The notes beneath the pieces are model-generated. The model saw nothing but the letters and a program-made list of their open reading frames with translations. It ran no database searches and was not told where the DNA came from. A program made the translations under genes and the position numbers. Below, in pieces: positions 8,330 to 17,486 of a stretch of 64,000 nucleotides of DNA. Origin of the DNA: Agrobacterium tumefaciens (GTDB lineage: Bacteria > Pseudomonadota > Alphaproteobacteria > Rhizobiales > Rhizobiaceae); the NCBI RefSeq assembly GCF_013337285.1, contig NZ_SUPW01000001.1:620001-684000 (forward strand), given 5' to 3'. Each line of letters begins with the position of its first letter. Positions within the stretch are counted from its first letter, which is position 1.

Positions 8330-9304
8330 GTGCAAAAGTTGAACCAGACAGTGCTGATCTCCGGCGTTCTCGCCGGCATATGCGCCGCGTTTTTAACGCT
8401 TGGCGCAACGGCACAGTCGTCCTTTTCCTTCCTGCTCTACGCCGGGTCGGCCATGCCGATCTTCATCGCCGGGATGGGCTGGGGCAACCGCGCCGCCATC
8501 GTCGCGATCATCACCACCGCCATTATCGGCGCGCTGGTCATGTCGCCGCTTTTCGCGCTCACCATCGCCATCTTCACACTGATCCCGGCGGGCTGGCTTT
8601 CGCATCTTGCCAATCTGGCGCGCCCGGCCTCCGAACTCGGCGGCCCGGATGATCTGCTTGCATGGTATCCGCTGTCCGGCATCGTGCTGCACCTGTGCAT
8701 TCTGGTCTCTGTCGCCGTCATCATACTCGGCTGGATGATCGGCTACGGTCCCGATCTCGTCGCCCGCATCGTCGACCTGATGATGACATCAGTGCAGAGC
8801 CGCGAGCCGCTGTTCGAGGCCAATGCCGAGGCGCTGACGCAGACGAAATCGCTGCTGGTGTTGATGTTGCCGATCGTTCAGGGCGGCCTGTGGGTCATTC
8901 TGTTGTTTGCGGCCTATTATTTTGCGGCCCGGCTGGTCGGTTCCTTCGGCAAGGGCCTTCGCCCGCGCGAAGACATCGCGTCTGCGCTGCGCATGCACCG
9001 CAACGCCATCTTCATTTTTCTCGGCGGCATCGTCGCCATGTTCTTCGGGGGCGTTGCCGCCATGGTCGGCGCCGTCATCTGCGGCACCTTCGGCGCAGGT
9101 TTCCTGATGGCGGGGTTTGCCTCGCTGCATAAAAAGGCGCGCGGAAAGGACTGGCGGCTGCCGGTTCTCATCCTCGCATATCTCTCGGCGGTCTTTGTCT
9201 TTCCGCTGTTCATCATTCTCGTGCTCGGCTTGAGCGACGTGCGCAGCACGATCTCGCTGACGCCTGCACGGAAAACCGACACAACGAACGAAACCAAACC
9301 ATAG
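8330..9304 (+). CDS. DUF2232 integral membrane protein
   Basis: 324-residue polytopic membrane protein with about eight hydrophobic segments ([72 protein letters not shown] and others). The family (DUF2232/YybS-like) commonly sits between rpsR and rplI in alphaproteobacteria, as here. The start is GTG, with AGGA eight bases upstream. The function is unknown; conserved linkage suggests a link to translation or the envelope, but that is inference. Confidence 0.8.
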   Translation: MQKLNQTVLISGVLAGICAAFLTLGATAQSSFSFLLYAGSAMPIFIAGMGWGNRAAIVAIITTAIIGALVMSPLFALTIAIFTLIPAGWLSHLANLARPASELGGPDDLLAWYPLSGIVLHLCILVSVAVIILGWMIGYGPDLVARIVDLMMTSVQSREPLFEANAEALTQTKSLLVLMLPIVQGGLWVILLFAAYYFAARLVGSFGKGLRPREDIASALRMHRNAIFIFLGGIVAMFFGGVAAMVGAVICGTFGAGFLMAGFASLHKKARGKDWRLPVLILAYLSAVFVFPLFIILVLGLSDVRSTISLTPARKTDTTNETKP

Positions 9305-9318
9305 AAAGGATCAAGAAG

Positions 9319-9894
9319 ATGGACGTCATTCTTCTCGAACGTATCAACAAGCTCGGCCAGATGGGCGAAACCGTCAAGGTTCGCGACGGTTACGCGCGTA
9401 ACTTCCTGCTGCCGCAGGGCAAGGCGCTGCGCGCCAACGCCGCCAACAAGACCCGTTTCGAAACCGAGCGCGCAACGCTTGAAGCCCGTAACCTCGAGCG
9501 CAAGTCGGAAGCCCAGAAGGTTGCCGAAGCGCTTGAAGGCAAGTCCTTCATCGTCGTCCGTTCGGCTGGCGAAACCGGCCAGCTGTACGGCTCTGTCGCT
9601 GCTCGCGACGTCGTCGATATCCTGGCTGCCGAAGGCTTCAACATCGGCCGCAACCAGGTTGAACTCAACACGCCGATCAAGACCATCGGCCTGCACGACG
9701 TTACCCTGCACCTGCACGCCGAAGTCGAGCTTCAGGTCTCGCTGAACGTTGCCCGTTCCGCCGAAGAAGCCGAACGCCAGTCCAAGGGCGAAAGCCTCAC
9801 CTCCGCCGACGCCATCTACGGCGTTGACGAAGACGCACTGCGTCCGGAAGACTTCTTCGATCCGGAAGCTGACGGCAACGGCGACGACGAATAA
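9319..9894 (+). CDS. rplI: 50S ribosomal protein L9 (bL9)
   Basis: 191-residue large-subunit protein. The N-terminal rRNA-binding domain is [20 protein letters not shown] with [15 protein letters not shown]; a long connecting helix ([18 protein letters not shown]) leads to the C-terminal domain ([36 protein letters not shown]). An extra acidic C-terminal tail of about 40 residues is typical of rhizobia. It starts 14 bases after the DUF2232 gene with AAAGGATCAAGAAG upstream. Confidence 0.98.
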   Translation: MDVILLERINKLGQMGETVKVRDGYARNFLLPQGKALRANAANKTRFETERATLEARNLERKSEAQKVAEALEGKSFIVVRSAGETGQLYGSVAARDVVDILAAEGFNIGRNQVELNTPIKTIGLHDVTLHLHAEVELQVSLNVARSAEEAERQSKGESLTSADAIYGVDEDALRPEDFFDPEADGNGDDE

Positions 9895-9921
9895 GACTTG
9901 GCCTAGCGGCCATAAGGAAAA

Positions 9922-9950
9922 CCCCGGATGGAAGCATCCGGGGTTTTTTT
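9922..9950 (+). terminator. Rho-independent terminator after rplI
   Basis: CCCCGGATG, loop GAAG, CATCCGGGG, then seven T. The arms are perfect; this is the end of the rpsF-rplI operon. Confidence 0.95.
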
Positions 9951-9983
9951 GTATTTTGGGATGTTGAGTGTGTGGAGAGGTTC

Positions 9984-10138
9984 ACCCCCCTCTGCCCTGC
10001 CGGGCATCTCCCCCTCAAGGGGGGAGATCGGCAGGGGGCGCTACCGCCACTTCATTCTCAAGCTTGAGATTGGCGAGACCTAACCGCAAATCGATCTCCC
10101 CCCTTGAGGGGGAGATGTCCGGCAGGACAGAGGGGGGT
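9984..10138. repeat. Palindromic intergenic repeat, family A copy 1
   Basis: Two 47-base arms (9984-10030 and 10092-10138) are inverted copies differing at two positions. Each arm is itself a mosaic of smaller inverted repeats (CTGCCCTGCCGGGC; CATCTCCCCC...GGGGGAGAT). It resembles the palindromic intergenic mosaic elements (RIME-type) of Rhizobiaceae. A second copy is at 25560-25715. Confidence 0.85.
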
Positions 10139-10160
10139 GCCTTGCCGCGAACTCCTATAT

Positions 10161-11228
10161 CTACCTCGCCGCCGTCTCCGCCCCCTCAACCGCCGCGCTT
10201 TTATCCACATGCACCACCACCGACATGCCCGGCGACAGATCCGCCGCCAGCGGCTGATCCGCATCAATCGCGATGCGAACTCCAAGTCGTTGGGCGATCT
10301 TCACGAAATTGCCCGTCGCATTGTCGGGCTTGATGACCGCGAATTCCGATCCGGTGGCCGGCGAGAACCGCTCGACACGGCCGTTGAGCTTGCGGCGATG
10401 CAGCGCATCCACCGAGATCGTTACCGGCTGGCCGACCTGCATGCCAGCGAGCTGGGTTTCCTTGAAGTTGGCGATGACCCAGACATCATGCGGCACGACA
10501 GCCATCAATTGCGTGCCGGCGGTGACATATTGGCCGGTGCGCACGCCGACTTCGCCGAGCCTGCCGTCCACCGGCGCGTGGATTTCGGTATTGTCGAGGT
10601 CGATTTTGGCGAGTTCGACAGCGGCCTCCGCATTGGCGACGGCAGCCTGCAGGGAGCTGCGGTTGACGATGATCGTCTGCAAATCCTGCCGCGAAACTTC
10701 GAGGGCGGCTTTCGCCTGCGACAGGGATGCCCGGGCCTTTTCAAGCGCGGCATGCGCCTCTTCCTGCAGGCTGGAGGTTCCGACGCCGCTTTTGATGAGA
10801 TTATCCTGCCGGTCGGATGCCAGTTGCGCCTGTTTCAGCGAAGCCCCGGCGCTGTCGACAGCCGCCTGACTGGAGAGAATATTGGCATTGGCGGCGTTTT
10901 CCTGCTGGCGGGAATTGTCGAGCGCCGCCTTTTGCGTATCGAGCGATGCAGCCGCCTGCGCCTGTTTCTGCCGGTAGATGCGATCATCGATCTTTGCCAG
11001 CAACGTGCCCTGTTTGACCTCCTGATAGTCCTTGACCGGCACATCGACGACATAACCGCTGACCTGCGGGCTCATGGTCGTGACGTAACCGCGCACGAAG
11101 GCATTGTCGGTCATTTCCACGGTGGAGAGAAACGGCGGCAGCCGCCAGGCGTAAAGCACGAGCGCTATGCCGGCGAGACCGCCGAGCAGCACGAGAATGG
11201 AAACGGGGGTAAAAAACTTCTTCAGCAT
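10161..11228 (-). CDS. emrA: EmrA/HlyD-type periplasmic adaptor of a multidrug efflux pump
   Basis: Membrane fusion protein linking an inner-membrane DHA2 transporter to an outer-membrane channel. 355 residues. The start MLKKFFTPVSILVLLGG has AAGAG upstream and leads straight into a single N-terminal membrane anchor. Barrel-sandwich segments are NAFVRGYVTTMSPQVSGYV and IHAPVDGRLGEVGVRTGQYV; between them lies a long Gln/Ala-rich coiled coil (about residues 95-205). The beta-barrel part includes VIANFKETQLAGMQVGQPVT. It starts 19 bases after emrB; the order is marR-emrB-emrA. Confidence 0.9.
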   Translation of the reverse strand: MLKKFFTPVSILVLLGGLAGIALVLYAWRLPPFLSTVEMTDNAFVRGYVTTMSPQVSGYVVDVPVKDYQEVKQGTLLAKIDDRIYRQKQAQAAASLDTQKAALDNSRQQENAANANILSSQAAVDSAGASLKQAQLASDRQDNLIKSGVGTSSLQEEAHAALEKARASLSQAKAALEVSRQDLQTIIVNRSSLQAAVANAEAAVELAKIDLDNTEIHAPVDGRLGEVGVRTGQYVTAGTQLMAVVPHDVWVIANFKETQLAGMQVGQPVTISVDALHRRKLNGRVERFSPATGSEFAVIKPDNATGNFVKIAQRLGVRIAIDADQPLAADLSPGMSVVVHVDKSAAVEGAETAAR

Positions 11229-11247
11229 TTTGTCACTCTTGGAATGT

Positions 11248-12993
11248 TCAAGACTGTAGTGCCGGTGCGGCTTCGACATTGTCCCGGAAAAGGAACGGAC
11301 GGATGCGCATCCATGCAAGGTGGAGTAAAAGTGCGACCAGCGCCAGCGCCGAAACAACCGATATCAGCAGGAACGTGTCGTTATAGGCGAGCACATAGGC
11401 CTCCCTGCTGACCTGCTGTCCCAGAAGCGACAGCCCCTCGGCCTTCAGCAGCGCCGGATCGGTGATGACATGGCTGTAAGCGCCGGAAAGCTGGGATACG
11501 CGCTGGGCGACCACGGGGTTGGTGAGCAGGATATTTTCCACCAGAACGTTGGAATGGAATTTTTCGCGCAGCGTCACGAAACTGCCGAGCAACCCGGTCA
11601 TCAGCATCGAACCTGTGATCTGGGTGAACAGGAAGATGGCGATGAAATTCACCAGATAGGGCGCGCCACGCGCAAGTGCTGCGGCAAATCCCTTGGACAT
11701 GACGGGCGGCAGGAACATGGCCGCGCCGAAGGCGATCATCATCTGGCTGAGATACATCTCCGCCGGCCGCGTCATATTGGTGGACTGGCTGTCCATGAAC
11801 GAGCCGGCCGCAATCAGCGTCAGCGCGATCACATGGGCCGTATCGACATATTTCGTCAGCATCAGCCAGGCGCAGGCCGCACCGCCAAGCACCGTCGCCA
11901 GCAGCACCAGCGCATATAGCGTCGTCGTCTGTTCGTTCAGCAGGCCAAGCTGCTGGTAAAAGCCGACCGCCGTTGAGGATTGCTCGGAGGAAACCGCGCG
12001 GTAGACGAGCAGGACAGCGATAACATGCAGGTTGGTTTTCGAGAAAATCCAGCGCAGGTCGAGCAGCGGGTTCTTGCGCGGCAATTCAATGAAGGCCATG
12101 AGCGTCAAAAGCGCGATCGACGTCGCCAGAAGCACGCCCAGCCACCATGTTTCGAACCACCAGTAGAACCGGCCGAGCGTCAGCATGACCGCCAGACAAC
12201 CGAGACCGCCCGCAAACAGCAGATAGCTCAGAATATCCATGCGCTCGATGACTTTGGCGCGCGGCGGCGGCGTGACTTTCAGCACATAGATCATGGCGAA
12301 GGAGATCAGCGCAAAGCCCACTTCCATGGAATACAGCGCGTTCCACCCGCCGATTTCCAGCAGGGACGGCGAAACCATGCGCGCGATCGGTGCCGACAGC
12401 AATGTGCCTGTCAGCGCGATACTGAAACCGAGCGAGAATTTCCGCGCCGGCGGAAAGGCCTCGAGAATATAAAGGAATCCAAGTGACGAGATCGGCGCGG
12501 CGGCCATGCCGCTGACGAAACGGATCACGGTTGCCGAATGCAGGTCCGTCACGAACAGATTGAGACAGGAAGCGACGACAAAGGTGATGATCGAGACTTC
12601 GGCAAAGGGTCGCAGGCCATATTGCGCCCTGATCTTGAAGAGCGCGATGGAAAACGTGGCATAGGGTGCCATATAGGCGGCGGAAAGCCATGCCACCTCA
12701 GCCACCGTAGCGGAAAATTCGCCCTGTAACTGGTAGATATTGGCCATGACGAGGTTCATGCCCAGACCCTGGGTTATGAAAAACGACAGGCCCGCAAAAA
12801 TGAAACACAGCCGCAGCCACACCGGCCGCTCAACCGGCTGCGGTGCGGCGGGAACAGCAGGTTCCGCCGAGATCTCACCACCATCGGCATCGCTCGCCGT
12901 CTGGGGGGCGGCCACGATTTCCTCTGGCCTGACAACAGTCACATCCTTTTCAGAGGCAGCCTCGTCCGTGGTCTGCGGCAACACGGTGCTCAT
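11248..12993 (-). CDS. emrB: EmrB-like DHA2 family MFS efflux transporter
   Basis: Proton-driven multidrug exporter, 581 residues. A hydrophilic N-terminal stretch of about 55 residues is rich in Ala/Glu/Pro. The protein then has about 14 membrane segments starting WLRLCFIFAGLSFFITQGLG, with VMANIYQLQGEFSATVAEVAWLSAAY typical of the DHA2 entry region. The family D1/E motif (usually LDxTIVNVALP) is replaced by GMNLVMANIYQ, so this is a divergent branch. The start overlaps the marR stop (ATGA), so translation is coupled. It works with the adaptor encoded downstream; the substrate is unknown. Confidence 0.88.
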   Translation of the reverse strand: MSTVLPQTTDEAASEKDVTVVRPEEIVAAPQTASDADGGEISAEPAVPAAPQPVERPVWLRLCFIFAGLSFFITQGLGMNLVMANIYQLQGEFSATVAEVAWLSAAYMAPYATFSIALFKIRAQYGLRPFAEVSIITFVVASCLNLFVTDLHSATVIRFVSGMAAAPISSLGFLYILEAFPPARKFSLGFSIALTGTLLSAPIARMVSPSLLEIGGWNALYSMEVGFALISFAMIYVLKVTPPPRAKVIERMDILSYLLFAGGLGCLAVMLTLGRFYWWFETWWLGVLLATSIALLTLMAFIELPRKNPLLDLRWIFSKTNLHVIAVLLVYRAVSSEQSSTAVGFYQQLGLLNEQTTTLYALVLLATVLGGAACAWLMLTKYVDTAHVIALTLIAAGSFMDSQSTNMTRPAEMYLSQMMIAFGAAMFLPPVMSKGFAAALARGAPYLVNFIAIFLFTQITGSMLMTGLLGSFVTLREKFHSNVLVENILLTNPVVAQRVSQLSGAYSHVITDPALLKAEGLSLLGQQVSREAYVLAYNDTFLLISVVSALALVALLLHLAWMRIRPFLFRDNVEAAPALQS

Positions 12994-13445
12994 GATTGCA
13001 CCCTCCCGGCCGCAAGGTTTTGCAGATTGGTCGAAAGCCGCCGCATCACATCCAGCGCCTTGGCCAGATCCTCAGAGGAAATATCGGCGGTGATTTCCGA
13101 GCGCAGCGCCTTTGCCACCGCCTGCACCGTGCCTGAGGTCTTCTCACCCTCTTCCGTCATGTGGATGCGCTTGGCGCGGCGGTCGTTTTCGTCGGAGCGG
13201 CGTTCGATGAGGTTCTGTTTTTCCATGCCATCGAGAACCCGCACCAGCGTCGGAGTTTCGATTTCCATTTCTTCGGCAAGCTCGGTCTGCGTCAGCGGGC
13301 CGCGCCGCGACAGGGCAAAAAGCGCACGGGCACGCGCCAGCGTCAGGCCGCTCTCCCCTACCCGCGCATCAAAAAACGCGCGCAGTTTGCGGGTAAAAGC
13401 AGAAACCTCATCGAGAAGCTGTTCCTTGTCGGTCTCGCGGGACAT
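12990..13445 (-). CDS. MarR family transcriptional regulator
   Basis: 151-residue winged-helix regulator, probably the local repressor of the emrBA genes behind it. Start MSRETDKEQLLDEVSAFTRK (an eight-residue upstream extension is open). The DNA-binding part is GPLTQTELAEEMEIETPTLVRVLDGMEKQNLIERR, with the wing SDENDRRAKRIHMTEEGEK, both classic MarR. An imperfect palindrome 16 bases upstream of the start is a candidate autoregulatory operator. Confidence 0.93.
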   Translation of the reverse strand: MSRETDKEQLLDEVSAFTRKLRAFFDARVGESGLTLARARALFALSRRGPLTQTELAEEMEIETPTLVRVLDGMEKQNLIERRSDENDRRAKRIHMTEEGEKTSGTVQAVAKALRSEITADISSEDLAKALDVMRRLSTNLQNLAAGRVQS

Positions 13446-13460
13446 GTCAGCAAGCCTTAT

Positions 13461-13476
13461 AATTAGCACACTACTT
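13461..13476. promoter_or_regulatory. Candidate MarR operator
   Basis: AATTAGCACACTACTT, an imperfect palindrome of the form AAnTAG-N4-CTAnTT, in the AT-rich segment between the marR start and the divergent dnaB side. Size and position fit a MarR dimer site. Confidence 0.4.
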
Positions 13477-13757
13477 ATTTTCTGCCTATTTATTCGTAAG
13501 CCTGACGATTTTCAAGTTTCTTTCATGCCGGGTCTGCCATGCGGTAAACTCATGGCAGCGAATCACGTTGCCGGAAAATTTCGGCGCCTTGTCCCCACCC
13601 GCCTGTGGATTGCTGGGGACAACTGAAGATGTGATCCAGCTTTACAGAGCGGACGTCAGCCTGCCGTATAGTGTTGCAACAATATCATTGACTGCCATGC
13701 CCCAGGAAGCCAAACCCAACGTTTACGGACAAAGGCATAAGGGAGATCGCGCAAACC
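13477..13757. other. Divergent intergenic region, marR/dnaB
   Basis: About 280 bases. The marR-proximal part is AT-rich and probably holds its promoter; the dnaB promoter should lie in 13620-13740, but I see no clear -35/-10 pair. No gene is supported here. Confidence 0.45.
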
Positions 13758-15245
13758 ATGAACGACGCTGTGAGAAAGATCACCCCCGCAGAACCGCATT
13801 ACCGCGAGGCGCCGAACAATATCGAGGCCGAACAGGCGCTGCTCGGCGCTATCCTCGTCAATAACGACGCCTATTACCGTGTTTCGGATTTTCTGAAGCC
13901 CGTGCATCTTTACGAAGCCCTGCATCGCAAGATTTTCGAGGTGGCGGGCGATATCATCCGCATGGGCAAGACCGCCAATCCGGTGACGATCAAGACCTTC
14001 CTGCCCGCCGACGACAAGGTCGGTGACCTGACGGTGGCGCAATATCTCGCGCGTCTGGCCGCAGAAGCCGTCTCGATCATCAACGCCGAGGATTACGGCC
14101 GGGCGATCTACGATCTGGCGCTGCGCCGCGCGCTGATCCAGATCGGCGAGGATGTCGTCAACATCGCCTTTGACGCGCCGCTGGACATGCCGCCGCAGGC
14201 GCAGATCGAAGATACCGAGCGCCGTCTGTTCGAACTGGCGGAAACCGGCCGTTACGACGGCGGCTTCCAGTCGTTCAACGATGCGGTGGCGCTGGCGATC
14301 GACATGGCGGGCGCAGCTTTCGAGCGTGACGGCAATCTCTCCGGCATTTCCACCGGCATTCATTCGCTTGACGCCCGCATGGGCGGCCTGCAGCGTTCCG
14401 ACCTTATCGTACTTGCGGGTCGTCCGGGTATGGGCAAGACGTCGCTCGCCACCAACATCGCCTATAACATCGCGGCCTCCTATGATCAGGAAGTGCAGCC
14501 TGATGGTTCGTTCAAGGCGAAAAACGGCGGCGTCGTCGGTTTCTATTCACTCGAAATGTCGTCCGAACAGCTGGCCACCCGTATCATTTCCGAGCAGACG
14601 GAAGTGTCCTCCTCGAAAATCCGTCGTGGTGACATTACTGAATCGGACTTCGAAAAGCTCGTCGCCTGCAGCCAGATGATGCAGAAGGTGCCGCTTTACA
14701 TCGACCAGACCGGTGGCATCTCCATCGCCCAGCTCTCCGCCCGCGCGCGCCGCCTGAAGCGCCAGCGTGGCCTTGACGTTCTTGTCGTGGACTATATTCA
14801 GCTGATGACCGGCGCCGGCAAGAGCGGTGAAAACCGCGTGCAGGAAATCACCCAGATCACCACGGGTCTCAAGGCGCTCGGCAAGGAACTCAACGTTCCG
14901 ATCATTGCGCTGTCACAGCTCTCCCGTGCGGTGGAAAGCCGCGAGGACAAACGCCCGCAGCTTTCCGACCTGCGTGAATCCGGCTCCATCGAGCAGGACG
15001 CCGACGTTGTGCTGTTTGTGTTCCGCGAGGAATATTATGTCAAGAACATGGAGCCGCGGGATATTTCCGATCCCAAATATGGGGAGTGGGAAGCCCTTTT
15101 TGATAAGGTAAAAGGCACCGCCGACGTCATCATCGCCAAGCAGCGTCACGGACCGACAGGCACGGTGAAGCTCGCCTTCCAGTCCGAATTCACCCGCTTC
15201 GCGGATCTGGCCGACTCGAGCTTCAGCCAGTACGAGGAGCATTGA
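13758..15245 (+). CDS. dnaB: Replicative DNA helicase DnaB
   Basis: Hexameric 5'-3' helicase of the replication fork. 495 residues. N-terminal domain from PHYREAPNNIEAEQALLGAI; linker to about residue 190; RecA-type motor with Walker A GRPGMGKTSLA near residue 220, Walker B DVLVVDYIQLM, IIALSQLSRAVESR and the arginine-finger region KQRHGPTGTVKLAF. Two small rhizobial-style insertions are seen: VQPDGSFKAKNGG after Walker A, and a stretch around VKNMEPRDISDPKYGEWEA. It is part of the conserved rplI-dnaB-alr-radA order, here separated from rplI by the efflux operon. Confidence 0.98.
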   Translation: MNDAVRKITPAEPHYREAPNNIEAEQALLGAILVNNDAYYRVSDFLKPVHLYEALHRKIFEVAGDIIRMGKTANPVTIKTFLPADDKVGDLTVAQYLARLAAEAVSIINAEDYGRAIYDLALRRALIQIGEDVVNIAFDAPLDMPPQAQIEDTERRLFELAETGRYDGGFQSFNDAVALAIDMAGAAFERDGNLSGISTGIHSLDARMGGLQRSDLIVLAGRPGMGKTSLATNIAYNIAASYDQEVQPDGSFKAKNGGVVGFYSLEMSSEQLATRIISEQTEVSSSKIRRGDITESDFEKLVACSQMMQKVPLYIDQTGGISIAQLSARARRLKRQRGLDVLVVDYIQLMTGAGKSGENRVQEITQITTGLKALGKELNVPIIALSQLSRAVESREDKRPQLSDLRESGSIEQDADVVLFVFREEYYVKNMEPRDISDPKYGEWEALFDKVKGTADVIIAKQRHGPTGTVKLAFQSEFTRFADLADSSFSQYEEH

Positions 15246-15249
15246 TCCT

Positions 15250-15350
15250 GGAGCGCTTCCGCTTTTCTCCGAAACGCGAAAACGCTCTATCTCTTTGTTT
15301 TACGCATATTGCGGACGTAAAACCGCTTCGCCCTTTTGGCGAAAATGCTC
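15250..15350. repeat. Rhizobiaceae-type dispersed intergenic element (single copy here)
   Basis: The sequence from GGAGCGCTTCCGCTTTTCTC through AAACGCGAAAACGCTCT and TTTTACGCATATTGCGGACG is of a type I associate with repeated intergenic elements in Agrobacterium and Rhizobium. No second copy was noticed in this window, so the call rests on recollection. Confidence 0.45.
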
Positions 15351-15362
15351 GAACCGGATCAT

Positions 15363-15386
15363 GAGGGCGAATCGGTTTTCGCCCTC
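15363..15386. terminator. Hairpin between convergent dnaB and azlD
   Basis: GAGGGCGAA, loop TCGGTT, TTCGCCCTC; perfect nine-base arms but no T run. It could act as a two-way terminator. Confidence 0.5.
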
Positions 15387-15447
15387 GCCGCCTACCCTGC
15401 GTTCGATATGAGCGGGAGAGTCTTTTCAGGGCCTTGGCAGGGTTTTC

Positions 15448-15750
15448 TTACAATCCGATTCCGCGCAGCAACGCCACCGTGACGACGCCGAGCGTGGCGG
15501 CCGGCAGCAGGCTGAGACGCAGCGCCGCAATCGCAGTCACCGCGCAGGCGATGGTTTCAGCCGGGCCGCTGGCAAGTGCTGTCGGCGTGACAACGGCCAT
15601 CAGAACGGCGGGCGGCACCACACCGAGCGCCTTCTTCAGGCGGGGCGTCAGGGTGAAATGGCTGACCAGCAGCAGGCCACCCAGACGCGTGGCAACGGTT
15701 GCCGCCATCATGGCAAGGATCGTCAGCAGGGTATTGACATCAAGCGTCAT
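15448..15750 (-). CDS. azlD: AzlD family branched-chain amino acid export subunit
   Basis: 100-residue, four-helix membrane protein with LLTILAMMAATVATRLGGLLL, LTPRLKKALGVVPPAVLMAV and a hydrophobic C-terminus. It is the small partner of AzlC-type exporters of branched-chain amino acids and analogues. Its start overlaps the azlC stop by four bases (ATGA), so the pair is translationally coupled. Confidence 0.85.
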   Translation of the reverse strand: MTLDVNTLLTILAMMAATVATRLGGLLLVSHFTLTPRLKKALGVVPPAVLMAVVTPTALASGPAETIACAVTAIAALRLSLLPAATLGVVTVALLRGIGL

Positions 15751-16451
15751 GCCGGCTGCTCCGCCTGTTCTTCGTGACCGAAGGCAGCGACGGCAAGCCC
15801 CGCCAGGGCGCCGGCTGCAATATACCAGGCGCCCGGAACCAGCGCATGGGTGAGACAGGCGGCGGAGGCGCTTGCCAGCAGCACGAAGCCTGTCTCCCTG
15901 CCCTTCCAGAACCCCATGAGCAGCACGATGAAGACGGCCGGGAACGCGAAATCCAGACCGAGGACCGACATGTCGCCCATGACCGCGCCGAGCAGCGCGC
16001 CTGCAAGTGTGCTTAGATTCCAGAGTAGATAGATCGGCAGCGCCGCGCCGATAAAAAAGGCTGCTGTCAAACTTGCAGTCATCGCCCGAAATTCCGACAG
16101 CGCCCAGGATTCATCCGTCAGCACCAGCATGGCCGCATATTTTCGCCAGCCGGTAAAATCATCCAGCTTGCCGGCGATGGAGGCGCTCATCAGCACATGG
16201 CGCAGATTGACCAGCAACGCGGCAAAACCGAGTGCGCTCCAGCTCGCCGGATGTGTCCACAAATCCATGGCGACGAATTGCGAGCCGCCCGCAAAGACCA
16301 GCAGCGACATCAGCGAGGCTTCCAGCGGCGACAGGCCCTTGCCGATGGCGACCGCGCCGAACACCACGCCGATCGGCACCATGGCGACCAGCAGGGGGGC
16401 AGCAGCTCTCAGCCCCGCCCCGAATTCCGCGCGCATTTCCGATATGGACAT
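15747..16451 (-). CDS. azlC: AzlC family branched-chain amino acid exporter
   Basis: 234-residue membrane protein of the LIV-E family. Start MSISEMRAEFGAGLRAAAP, with AAAAGGGGAATGCG upstream; a long upstream extension is open but Arg-rich and unlikely. Family segments: LVAMVPIGVVFGAVAIGKG, LMSLLVFAGGSQFVAMDLW, LLVNLRHVLMSASIAGKL and VLTDESWALSEFRAM. It forms a two-subunit exporter with AzlD. An AraC-type gene 91 bases upstream in the same direction is the likely regulator. Confidence 0.9.
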   Translation of the reverse strand: MSISEMRAEFGAGLRAAAPLLVAMVPIGVVFGAVAIGKGLSPLEASLMSLLVFAGGSQFVAMDLWTHPASWSALGFAALLVNLRHVLMSASIAGKLDDFTGWRKYAAMLVLTDESWALSEFRAMTASLTAAFFIGAALPIYLLWNLSTLAGALLGAVMGDMSVLGLDFAFPAVFIVLLMGFWKGRETGFVLLASASAACLTHALVPGAWYIAAGALAGLAVAAFGHEEQAEQPA

Positions 16452-16542
16452 CGCATTCCCCTTTTCAGAAGAGTGCGATACGCCCGGAAAATCTAAAGGT
16501 CTTGAATGAAAGTGACATCGCGGCGCAAACGCAGGTGGCAGA

Positions 16543-17400
16543 TCACGCCAGCCGGAATTGCCCCGGCGTGACGCCGGTGCGCGCCTTGAAATGTCGCGTG
16601 AAATGCGCCTGATCGGCAAAACCGCAAAGCGCCGCAACATCAGCCGGCATCTCACCAGCCCGCAGCAGCCGGCGCGCCTGCCGAATGCGCACATCCGTGA
16701 GATAGGCGTGCGGGGTGATATGAAATTCTCTCCTAAACGCCCGGATCAGATGCGCGCGGCTGAGACCGGCAATCGAGGCTAGCTCCTCTAGGCCGATATC
16801 CGTCTCGTAATTGTCGGACAGATAATCCCGGGCGGCATGAACAGCCGTTTTCTCGCGGGTTTCGATGGGCAGGAGGGTGGCGCTGCCGTGCCTGCCGAAC
16901 AGGGCGGCGAGAACCGAGAACATGCCCTCATCCGCTTCCAGAGCGCCGGATTTCGTTTCCAGCCGCCGGTGCGCCATCTGGAATGCTGCGGCCATCTGCG
17001 GATCGCGCGGCAGAAACCTTGGAAAAGACGGTGTGCCGTGAAAGACCCTGCCCGTGACATCCTCGATGACGTCACGCAGCAGCAAGCTGTCGGGATAGAT
17101 CATCCGGTAACGATAACCGCCGCCGCCCGGCGCGCCGTCGTGAACCTCATCCGGATTGATGAGATAAAGATGCCCCGGCCCCGTCTGTTCAGTGGTGCCC
17201 TGAATGGTGGAAATCTGCGAGCCGCTTTCGATCGCGCCGATCGAGAATGTATCATGCGCGTGCGGCGAATATTCATGGGTTAGAAAAGTCGCACTCAGAC
17301 ATTCCATGCCGCCGAAACGCCGGTCGCGCCAGAAACGCGTCGTTTCCGTCGCGGCAATCGGCATGACATCTATGGCCTGTTCCTGCGAAACATTGTGCAT
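16543..17400 (-). CDS. AraC family transcriptional regulator
   Basis: 285 residues. The N-terminal cupin-like effector domain includes LTHEYSPHAHDTFSIGAIESG and GPGHLYLINPDEVHDGAPGG. The C-terminal double helix-turn-helix runs from about residue 185 (IGLEELASIAGLSRAHLIRA, FRREFHITPHAYLTDVRI, DVAALCGFADQAHFTRHFK). Lying directly upstream of azlCD on the same strand, it probably activates that exporter in response to an amino acid or analogue; this pairing is common but the ligand is unknown. Confidence 0.92.
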   Translation of the reverse strand: MHNVSQEQAIDVMPIAATETTRFWRDRRFGGMECLSATFLTHEYSPHAHDTFSIGAIESGSQISTIQGTTEQTGPGHLYLINPDEVHDGAPGGGGYRYRMIYPDSLLLRDVIEDVTGRVFHGTPSFPRFLPRDPQMAAAFQMAHRRLETKSGALEADEGMFSVLAALFGRHGSATLLPIETREKTAVHAARDYLSDNYETDIGLEELASIAGLSRAHLIRAFRREFHITPHAYLTDVRIRQARRLLRAGEMPADVAALCGFADQAHFTRHFKARTGVTPGQFRLA

Positions 17401-17486
17401 GAGCCGAGTTTAAAGCATTCGATCCTTACCGTCTTGAACAAAAGTGCTAGGGTCTGGCCGGTTCCAAAATCAACCGGACGCATGGC

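Noticed and set aside
10104-11411. 435-codon plus-strand frame opposite emrA
   Set aside because: Antisense of a convincing membrane fusion protein; its start lies in the family A repeat.
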